This document shows, one piece after another, positions 21,642 to 33,600 of a DNA stretch of 64,000 nucleotides. The notes below the pieces were generated by a model. It had not been told where the DNA came from. It searched no databases and saw only the letters and a list, made by a program, of their open reading frames with translations. Origin of the DNA: Antedon mediterranea (taxonomy: Eukaryota; Echinodermata; Crinoidea; Comatulida; Antedonidae); NCBI RefSeq assembly GCF_964355755.1, contig NC_092679.1:22568432-22632431 (forward strand), written 5' to 3'. Position numbers and translations under genes: made by a program. Within the stretch, counting starts at the first letter, position 1; the number at the start of each line of letters is the position of its first letter.

Positions 21642-24600
21642 ATGAGCACGCCAAGGAATGCAAGGCGTTTCTCATCATTTGGATCTGCAAGATCAGCTAG
21701 ATCGACTAGTCGTAGAAGTGTAGGAATATTTAATACGAATAGTAGAAGGTCATTTCTCCCATCGCCAAATGTCAGTACAAGGTAGGCCTACGTCGTGTAA
21801 CGTTGTCGGCAGGTTAGGTCTGTTTAGCCCGGCTAGTAGTAGGCGGGGGAGAGAGAGGTGTAGGCCTCCTAGGAGGTTGAGATGTTTTGAAGTGAAAGGT
21901 AGAGGGCGCTAATTAATTTTTAGTAGAATTAATGGGATATAAATAAATTGAATCAAAAACCCATTGCTTTACTTTTTTTTTTCTTGAAATTGCATTTTTC
22001 AGGTAAATATTTTTTAAACATAATTTTTGGTCGAAGGGAAAAACTATTATTAATTAGTATTACTAGGCCCATGGATTATTATTATTTATATTTAATTTTT
22101 ATTGATTATTTGTTGGAATTTAAAATATTCAACAAAAAACTATTTTTAAGTAATCAGTATTTTTCCTTCCACTGTAGAAGTGCAGCATCACGAAGATCAT
22201 ATCTACAGTCATCCTTCCTTGCAGAGGAATGTTCATCAAACAAACTAGAAAGTTACGGCTCGTCGCTGCCGGTTCTAGTGACAGAGGCCCTCACGCTTGC
22301 TGATCGTAAGATAAACATCATTATTAATAATATTATTTATTTACAAAGAAAAAATATATATATAGAAATTGAATGCTGTAACTCAAATGATTTAGAAATA
22401 CTGCAGAAACCTGACCTTGAGTGTATATTTTGGTTTTATAGGAACTACTCGAATTACCGTCAAAGTTGACCCATCAGGATGGGCGTGGTTGGTTTGTGCT
22501 CGCAAGATGTTCATATGGTGCTTTGAGCAGAGAAGTCTCTCCAAGGTATGCAAAACGGCTCTCTCTGCAAACATAAAAAATATTGTACCGTGTGTACAAC
22601 TTTTATGACTAATAATAAATGTTTTTAATTGTATTGAAATTACACTCTTATGTGATATCGTTCTTGCTGTGTTGCAGAAAAAAAATCATTTCAATAATCA
22701 CAATGTTTCTATTTCTTAAAAATTAAAATCGTTTTTACACTCTCTTACAAAGGCAACTTTCTGTAAGGAACTAGCTCTACCGCCAAGTGAACTAAATCAC
22801 CAAGCCAAATTAGCTGGTGTCGCTGTAGGCTCGGATGGTATCGAGGTTGCTGTCATCATGGTCTCTCCAGAAGGGGTTGTCCGCTACTGGCCTAACATTG
22901 CTAAAGGAGATGCCTTTATTGAGATCAGTGCTGATCTGGACGGACAAGAGGCATTTTCACTCACTTCAGTTCAGGTATTGTCCTCTTAATTTAAAGATAT
23001 ATTGTCCCCCTACAAATTTTTTTTTTTAATTTTTTGGTTGAATATGCCATTTTAATGTCACATAATACACAGTTTGACCAAAAACTGGATCAAAAAAAAG
23101 TTTATTTACCTGAAAAAATGTTATTCTAAGCAAAAAATACTTAAATTGTCTGTCAGACAATGGTTTTTGGTTAAAATTAAATGTTTCTTATTGTCCTTTT
23201 ATAAGTGAAATATTTATTTATTTATTTTTTTATTACAGAAGTGAATAATTTTATTAAAACTGCAAAATAACCTATTTAAAGTCTGATTTTATTAATCATT
23301 AATTTTTCATGTTTTTTGGGGACAATCTGTTTTTAAAAAGTCCAGGACTTGCCACAGCGTATCATGCCTTTATCTCTGTCCTTTGTAACTAGAAAAATTA
23401 TTAATTGTCCAGATCATTTACGTAAACTAAACTAATGACTGTTTTTCTCTTCTAAGCCTTTTGGATTTATTTTAGCAACGACCACCAATCAACTGTACCT
23501 CTTCTGTCCTTCGTCGTCAAGTGGTCAGGTATGTTTTTATTTGAATATTAAATAATATTTTATAATATGCAATGACATATTAATATTGTGTATAACAATA
23601 GGAGTTGGTTGTAGTGTTAAAACAAATATTTCCCCTTGATCAAGTCATTGGAAAGTGGCTACTTAATGGGAGTCCCAAAGAAGAGTTCTACTGTATAAAA
23701 ATGTGAAATACTGCGACAATATTGATCTTTGCTTTTATTAATTTCAGAATACTGTTGCATGCTACGGGCTAAGTGAGAATTCTGGTATGCTCGCCAAGTT
23801 TTCATCCTTAATCTTCGGACAACAGAAATCTTCATCACCTGTAAGTTGGTTCTGAATTGACGTAAATACTTACAAAATGGAAATTGTACTTTTTTTTTCT
23901 GATGAAAACATCTCTGAAGTTTGATTGGTGCATGAACTGTATGTATTTAAAATTAAGTAACTACATTGCTTTTTGGTTGATAGGGTGTACGGAGTATCTT
24001 GGCTGGAACAGAACAAGAATCTGACATGCAACCACTCTATGTTATACATAATAAGTACCTACAGAAATGGTTGATATCACACCCAGGCACAGAGAAGGCT
24101 AGTATTATTACTTATACTCAGTACAAAATATGAGCTGAAATCTTAAATAGCACAACCTTGGTTGTGTGCAAACTTTGTTTGCCGCTCTGTGTATTTTGCA
24201 ATGTATTTTGCTAAAAGCATTCAATTTATTTTCATGTTTTACCATCTACTGTAATGATCAGTCTATTATACATGGAATCACGATGCTGATGTTATGGTTC
24301 CACGGTCTTAACCGCTTACTCAAAGTTAAACAGAATCCTAGTTTTAAATTGCCTTATATGAATGTTATTATTGTTTTTTAATCAATTAGATTGTTTATGA
24401 AGTTGATGCTGAAGAGATGTTACTAAAGGAGATGAGTAAAGTAAAGTATAAATTGTTTTTCTATTTTCTTTAAAGGTTAAAGGTTAAAGGGCAAAAAAAA
24501 ATACAGTAAAGTGCAAAAACGCTATAGGCCAATGATAAAATATGGTTAATAGGTTAATGTTAAAATACTGTGAAAATGATTAAAAATCAAAACACAAATT

Positions 24601-27600
24601 ACAGTATAGAGTCATCGTCGATCATTTGAATTATACATATGAATGCGATTGGCTTTTGGTGATTGGCTTTTGGTGATTGGCTTTTGGTGATTGGCTTTTG
24701 GTGATTGGCTTTTGGTGATTGGCTTTTGGTGATTGGCTTTTGGTGATTGGCTTTTGGTGATTGGCTTTTGGTGATTGGCTTTTGGTGATTGGCTTTTGGT
24801 GATTGGCTTTTGGTGATTGGCTTTTGGTGATTGGCTTTTGGTGATTGGCTTTTGGTGGTGGTAGTTTAATGACAGATCTATTAAAATTGTACCAGTAATG
24901 TCATGAATGGGTGTTGTCTTTAATATTTTCTTAAGATACACTTCTCATAAATCAATTAGATCTGCTTTGGATATGTTGTGCAATTTTTCATGGTCTCTCT
25001 ATATTTTTCATGGTCTCTATATTTTTCATGGTCTCTCTATATTTTTCATGGTCTCTCTATATTTTTCATGGTCTCTCTATATTTTTCATGGTCTCTCTAT
25101 ATTTTTCATGGTCTCTATATTTTTCATGGTCTCTATATTTTTCATGGTCTCTCTATATTTTTCATGGTCTCTCTATATTTTTCATGGTCTCTCTATATTT
25201 TTTTTACCTTTTTCACAATATATTTATTCCTTTGAATATTGACATAGATTCTATTTTTATTTATTTTTTCTTTCAGGATTCTGCTGAAATTGACATGCAT
25301 GTACTGTTGATTGATAGCCACATATCAAAGTAAGTTCATGGTTTAGATTTAAAATAAAAATCGTCTCACTTTTCAGTTGATTTCTGTGAATTTGAAAGTG
25401 TGAAAGAACGTTTATTGTTTTAACATTCCAGTATTTTTTGTAATTGTTATACAGTACTACATTGACAGTATTATGTGGATTCTATAGCAAGTCTTCTCCA
25501 TCAGTATTACGCTTTGCTCTCGGTGAGTAATTTACTTGTTTTATTTCCCGGGCAAAACTGTATTCTTCTTGATCCAGATATATTAAGCTCTGTCTACACT
25601 ATCAAACTTTATGTGACAAAAAAATGTGATGTGCCCATATATGGACATGATGTCATATTACTACCATATTTGGGCACATCACACTAGTTTGATAGTGTAG
25701 GCAGAGCTTTAGATATAATTTCCTGAATCTATTCTGTAAGAAAAAATGCTTATTTAAACTGAGACAAAGATGTTATATTCAATTTTAAGAACTCTCTTAA
25801 AAAATATATTTCAAAGTTATCAGCCTTTTAATTTCTAGAATACCGCTGAAATCCCAATGGAAATTGAGCTATCCTGGAAAATCTTTTATTAATGCATTTA
25901 TTTTGTAATTTCAGTAATTTATGTTATCACTTTGTATGTATATTTTATGATGATTGTCCTAATAAATTAAATTTTAAAAACCAAACATAATTTTACAGTT
26001 TTTTCTCCAACTTTTTGTAATTTTAGCGAGTATTGACGTGTCTTCAAGTAATGCACCACCAACCAGCATACAGTCACTCACATTTACCCCATACCAAATA
26101 TCATTTAAGGTTAGTGAACTTAACTCAATGCCTCAGTCTGTAAGCCCTTATCTGAGAAAGATATTGAAATACTCTTGAATTTGTTTTAAAATTTATAATT
26201 AAACATGATGATTATTTTATGAAATATTTCAGGAAGATGATGAAGAAACATTTTTAATCTACAAAGTTGTTATTTCTGGTAGCTCCTCATACATATACAG
26301 CCACAATGTATTGTACACATATACAGGTAAATGTATGTTGGGTGGTACATTAGGCCTGTAATGTTAACCAATCACAGTATCAACTGAAAACATGAAAATG
26401 TCACTAAAAATAATGTGATGTATACCAAATAAAAAACAGTAGTCGTGTGCCAAACAAGTGTTCTATTAATCACATTTAAGCACGTCCGTTCTGGCGGATA
26501 GCTATTCTATATGCTAACCATGTACGTTCAAACTTTTACAATTATATACGACCCAACAAATGACTTGAATGATTTTTGTAGTTTTTATATTTTATGCTCT
26601 TTTTTTCCTATAGCAACTGATAGTGGTCCTGTGTTTGACAAGATAGACTTAAACCAACCAGGTGACGGTATTCTGGGGGCAGGTGTGTACATAGTTTTAT
26701 TTTAGATAACTTTCTATGTATTTTGCCAAGGATTGTCAGCAGAGAGTTCTAATTGTAACACTTGATAGAACAAAATCTTTTTTTAAAGATATTAAAGATG
26801 TAGTGTCCCCCTGAAAAAATAATTTGTTAAATTTGTTTTGTTTTGTCACACAATAGTTATCATTTTAACCAAAAATTGGACCTGAAAAAAAGTATTTACC
26901 TGAAAAAACAGTAATTCAAAGCAAAAAATAGTCAAGTGTGTTTTTGTTGGATTTAGCCATTATTGATAGTGAAAACATTTTTTTTAAATTATTTCTATTG
27001 AAGTGATTAACTTTATTAAAACTGCAAAAAGTTTGATTTAATTAATTTTCATTTTTCCAGTTTTTGGGGGACAATACATCTCTGAGTGGTGTTTTTTTAA
27101 CTACCTTGTACTCTATGCTAATTTTATTCTAAAAGAGTAAATATTCTGTGTACATGAATTAACTGAATGTGGTTTTTCTTTTTCAGGTCTTAGCGAAACG
27201 TTACCGGTTTTCTTTACCAAGAACTTTGGACTTGTTTCCGTGAAGTCAAACGTTAACGAATCAAGGTATATGAACACTCTCCAGTCTTTTAGCATTAATG
27301 TACTGTACGGTATTTGCCATTATTTTCGCGTATGAAATTTTTCGCGATTTACCAAACGCGTTTTGATAGTTTTAGGCCATTTTAGTTAAATGTGTAAATT
27401 AGCTACCAGGTTTTCCTCTTTCAATCGGACACTGTTTCTCTACGTAATTGTCAATATTTTCACGAGTTGAAAATGTTGCCAAACTGTTTTTTTTCCCTCT
27501 AAATTTATTAAAAATTGTTCTTTTAGTTTTCTTCCTGATGAGTCATTTGCTAGTACAAGTACCAAACTTGAGGTAAAATTTTCGCAAATTTAATATTTAT

Positions 27601-30600
27601 GTTGATTACATAGTGAACAATTTTTCACCTTTAGCTAACCAAATCGGGCTATTATTAGGATGTAATGATAAATATATTTTACTCTGGGGATATGTTTTTG
27701 TGTATCTAAAACAATCTGGAGAAATTGCACTTTAGGCAGGAGATGGTCAATTAAAAAAATATTAGCATTAGCTATGATTACCATGGCAGACTTATGAGGT
27801 CTGTTCTTTTTAGATAATTATTATTATTTGTAAATAATGAAGTGTTGTCTTTCAGCAATCTATAGCAGCGGTGCCTACATTTTCTGAGCTACCGATTGGG
27901 GACGCTATTGATGATAAGGTCACAGGTCTCAAGGCAGTGTTCATTCAAGCATGCGGTCACAAAAAGGTATGGAGTTAAATAACCAGGGGTGAGTCTGGGG
28001 TGTTACAGTTTTCGCGATCTCAACCTAACCCTTAAAGAGAATTATTTGGTGCGAAAATGCAGTAGTAGGTGCAAAGTGATAGATTGTAAATCTCTCTCTA
28101 CACTATCAACTTTATGTGACAACAATTTTGATGTGCCCATAATGATGATAAGGATGATGTCATATCACTACCATATTAGGTACGTCACACTTTTTTTGTC
28201 GAACTATTTGATAGTGTAGACAGAGCAATTTTTATATCTTTTTTTTTTTTTGTATTTACTTTTAGGTGTTAACAAAATAAATAAAATAAAAACAAGTTAC
28301 AGAAAAACAATTTGTTTTTTATTAATTTGTTTTATGACATTTTAGGAAGTCGCTGATTCGCTATTGGAGAAGGTTTTCCCAAACATCTTTGAGATGATGC
28401 CCCAGGCCAGTTCATCATTAGACCAGACAGTTGTCAAGATCAGTCAGGATGTCATAGATGACTTTCCAGCTTCTGATCCACGTTGGGCTGACTCAGTGCC
28501 AGGAGGTAAGCTGAGGAGCAAATTTGTTCGCATGAATCCGACGTTTCGCAGAGAAAAAAATGTTGCTAGTTTTTGACCCATAATGTTCATTCTTAAAACT
28601 TTTTTTTTACAGATCCGTCTTCTACAATAAGCTCTGTAATCATTCTCCATCAATTAGAGGACAAACTCAAAGTTCACGATCAGTTTATTTACTTCCTAAA
28701 ATCCATGAAAATTTGGAATAAGGTTGGTGATGTAAATTATTCTAATCATTATTTTTCTTTTTTATTACAATTTTAATGTTGTGCTTAATTCAAAAGAACT
28801 TTGTACTTATAATATCTTAGGTTTTTAAGCTCTTTCTACAGTATCAATCTAGTTAGAGAAAAAAAGTGTTCAAATATGGTAGTAATATGACATCATCATG
28901 TCCATATATGGGCACATCACATTTTCTTGTCACATACAGTTTGATAGTACGTATAGACAGAGCTTATAGACCATTTTGTCTATTTACACTTTTTTATACC
29001 TTAGCTTCATTCTGTGATTGCTAGAGACAAGGCAATGAGCACCCACAAGATGTTATGTGAGCATGCTGAGAAAATAGTAGCTGCTATTTCATTAAGGAAT
29101 CTTCATACAATGTAAGTATTAAGAGGGAAGAGAATGATGGAATTTAGTGGATGAGAGGGAGGGAGAGAGAATGATGGAATTTAGTGGACGAGAGAGAGAA
29201 AGATGGAATTTAGTGGATGAGAGGGAGAAAGATGGAATTTAGCGGATGAGAGGGAGAAAGAGAGAAAGATGGAATTTAGTGGATGAGAGGGAGAAAAATG
29301 GAATTTAGTGGATGAGAGGGAGAAAGAAAGAATGATGGAATTTAGTGGATGAGAGGGAGGAAGAAAGAATGATGGAATTTAGTGGATGAGAGGGAGGAAG
29401 AAAGAATGATGGAATTTAGTGGATGAGAGGGAGAAAGAGAGAAAGATGGAATTTAGTGGATGAGAGGGAGGAAGAAAGAATGATGGAATTTAGTGGATGA
29501 GAGGGAGAAAGAAAGAATGATGGAATTTAGTGGATGAGAGGGAGAAAGAAAGAATGATGGAATTTAGTGGATGAGAGGGAGAAAGAAAGAATGATGGAAT
29601 TTAGTGGATGAGAGGGAGAAAGAAAGAATGATGGAATTTAGTGGATGTTCTGGAAAAGAATACCTTGCATAATAGGATGTGTATTATGTAGTCAGTTATT
29701 ACTGTCAATTTTTACTAGGCACCCAAATATAGTCGATGCTGCTATATTGAAAGTTGTTCAAAATCGTGGCTCTACAAGGGTGCCCTCTGGATTGACAGTT
29801 CAAGATGTATTCTATCGACAGGTTTGTATTAATAAAAAACATAATAAATATACATTTGATATATATATTTCTGTTTTACGATGATTTACTTTACCACCAG
29901 AACTAAGTTGCCTGTCTCATGTCTCAAGTAATTTAAAATTTGCACATCTTTCCCCTCCATTAAACTTGATACAATTCCATTTAAGAGGTGTGTTCTTGTA
30001 CATTATTCTGTTTTGTAATTTCTAAATGTTCAGGTCTCAAAAATTAATGAACTGTTTGAGAATCTATTTGAGCATGAGAAGGAAGTTCTGTCTGTTGAAG
30101 CAAGCATGCCTGGACAACACCTGCAGACCATTATGGCAGTCAACAGTATCTTTGAGGTATGATCCAAACCTTTTCTAAATTAATCTATAATTATTTTAAG
30201 AGAGTTTTCACAACATGACCGGTCTTGATAAACTCACCCAAGAGAGTAATTTTATGATATTTTTTATAATTATTTTGTTCATAGGGTATGCTTCAAAAAG
30301 CTTGTCAGTACCGGTCATCCAAGACACTTATCTACCAATCAGAGGGCACGACAGCTGCTGAACAACTGTGCCTCCCATGGACAGCTTCACAAGGCACACG
30401 TGGGGTCAGGTCATTACTAAGCCAACAGGTAAGCACATCATATTAGGGAACTTATATGTTATATTTAACATAAATGTTAACTTTAACGGATGACATCAAC
30501 ATTTTACTCATTTGCAAAACAGTGTAGTTTAGCGAACAGTTGCGTTAACGTACTTGTTCGTTTGATTTAGCACTTCGACTGTAAGCGCACAACGCAACAA

Positions 30601-33600
30601 ATGCCGCTCGTATTAAAACAAATCATGGAATACATTGGGCCTATTGACTAGGTCTAGCTAGGCAAAAAGTATCAAAATGTTTACAGAAAGCTGAACATGC
30701 GTTAGAGATCATTAATTATCACCATTTAGATAGGGCTAATTCAAAATGACATGTGATGCGTAATTAACCAATCAAATTGCCAAAAATTTTAAAAATGAAT
30801 AATCTTTTCTTCTTTTCTCTAGCATGGCATCGCAATAAGCAAAGGCACTCCAGAGATAACCACTAGCCATCAGAAGAACACACTGTTTCAACAACTGACA
30901 GAGTTAATTGAGATGATACTGAATGGATATCTAGATGAGTTGCACGCCCTCAAGGAGTCTGTCGGAGAGGATGACAGCCAGTATGAGCAGGTCTTGCATA
31001 AATATCAACAAGAACGGCATAACCTCATAACACCATTAGGTAAGTCCGTATCATAAGTCTCAAATTGGAAGCAAAAACAAGTTATAATAATATCCTGGAT
31101 TTATAAAATGTCTGAGGTTGTGAAACTGGTTAAATTCAACCAAAAATTCATTGTCTGGCAGCCAATTTGACCATGTTTTGCTTTAATTTACATTTATTTT
31201 AGGTAAATACATTTTTTCGATCCAATTTTTGTCCAAGTAGATAACTATTATGTTACATTAAAATGGAATATTAAAAAAACATTTTTTAAGATTTATTTTT
31301 TCAGGGGGACAATATATCTTTAATGGTTAGATATACATTTTATAAACTGTATGTTTCTTCTTTCTATAGTTGATTTAGGTCAAAATGATAAAGCTGCATC
31401 TTTAGCTGAGAAATTTTGTGATTTCCGAATTCTTGTCCGACTTTGTGAAGCTACTAATGATAATTCAAAGTTACAGAAGTATATGAATAAGTTTGGAAAT
31501 AAGGTGAGTTTTTTTTTAAACACCCTTATATATCTATATACAATGAACAATTACACCTAAAGTATTTATGTTTAATTACATTTATGGTTTTTTTTTCTTA
31601 GGGTTTTTCGGAATTTGTATTCAAGTATTATATGGATCAAGGTATTTATTATTTTTATTTCATTTTAGAAAAATGGATTGAAATGTAACCTTGTTTTTAA
31701 AAACAACTTGTATAGAATTCCAGTTATATTACAAAACACATGCTTCATGATATCTGTTTTGGAGGACTTAAGCAAAATTACTCAAATATTGAGGTATTAA
31801 GATAGATTTCTTTTCAAATTTCTAGGCAAACGAGGCAAACTATTGTCGCATTCATTTGGACACCAACAAGAGCTTGCTGATTTTCTACAGTCACATGACA
31901 ACCTTAGTTGGTTACATCATATTAACACCAATGACTATACACAGGTATACACACTTCAAATTTGATTAACAAATGATGGAGTATTTGTTTTATAAGTTGT
32001 GTGTACATTGTGTTTTGCTCCTTCAAATTTAGAGAAAAAGTTGTATACCGTTTACCTGTTTTTTCTTCTACTTTTAGGCACATGAAACTTTATGGAGAAT
32101 TAGTCAAGAAGAAGTCAACTCGCTTTCAAAGAAAAAGGTGATACTGTTTTTTTAGCACTTTGCATTTATTTACAATGCTCAAAGCAAAAAAAAATATTTT
32201 GTCAGTGGAGGCAATATATATAATATAATGTTAGCTATGTATTTACATTTTGTATATATTTTATCTAATTTTAGACTCTACTTAGCCTGAGTAAGCTGTC
32301 CATGTTAGCGAGTGATGATCCAGTTGAGCGGAACATTGATGGTAAGTCAAAATGCTTCTTGCAAGAAAGAAATATTAGGGTTTTTCTTAAGCTCTGTTTA
32401 CACTATCAAATATGGTAGTGATATGACATCATCATGCCATATATATGGACATAATTGTTTGTGACATAAGTTTGGTAGTGTAGACAGAGCTTTCGTGTTG
32501 ATATTTGCTACTTGTTGATAAAAAAAAAAAATAGACAAATTTAAATGCTTTTTTTCTTTTTGTAGAGCTTAATACGCAGTTGGACATAATACTACATCAG
32601 GAGACGCTACCACAGCCAATTTTGCAGGTAATAATGTGAATGTGAAATGTTTTGATTTAATTTTATTAATATTTAAAGGGGGATTCTGGGTTTAAAATTG
32701 GTTTTAAATATCGTTTATTTATTAAATAAAAAATATTATAACAATATAGACATGTCAGAATGAAGAAGTAATAACGAGAAATTAAAAAAATTAAATTTCA
32801 TATACATTTAGGGTAAATTCATGGAAAGTCTGTTTTTCAGCAGCTTAGGGAAGCTCATTAATATTCATGAGATATTCACAAAATCACGTCACCAGTGGAT
32901 TCCAAACTCGCGACGTCATGTACGTTGTGTTTGTCAACTAATTTACATCTCTCTCCCCTGTCAAACGACGACTACCCGATCATTGTGAAATACATTTTTT
33001 GTAGATTTTCTAAGCTAGGCCTAAAGTGTAATAATAACAGTAGTAGCATATATTTATTTGACATTTAATGAAATACAAAATTTAGTACAGATACGGAGTC
33101 ATAAATTATACTATTTTTATACCTCTATAGTACAGATCGTATTATCGGCTTCACGTACAATACTACTCTAGGCCTAGCCTAATAATAATATGGGCGAGAG
33201 CCATTCTGACTAGGGATTTCATGCCACGATGGCTACGTTAAAACAATGGGGCCCATGGGCCTAGCTAGCCTACTACTAGACGATTGGCCCATAAATAACA
33301 AAACCCATCCTATCAACCAAACTCCTAAACAATCTAAACCTAAAACGTTCTACAAAATCGGCTGTAAATATTGAAGCAAAACAAGGTCCGATTGCCGTCC
33401 ACACGTATGGTGTCCCGATCGTCTAAGTAGGCCTAAAATAAAATAGGCTTAGTTTACTCTCCAAAAAAGCGGATACTCATGCATCAAGCAAGTAGACCAG
33501 GTAGTAGGAAGGAGACCTAGCCGATCCGGCCCAGTTAAAAATTGAGCTAGCTAGTGTAGTAGACCCTATGCGAATTGATACTACCAGGCCTTTTACTATA

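Noticed and set aside
24612-25333. Several overlapping frames with repetitive peptides (for example KSQSPKANHQ, FSWSLYIFHG)
   Set aside because: They are translations of minisatellite units in NUP133 intron 8.
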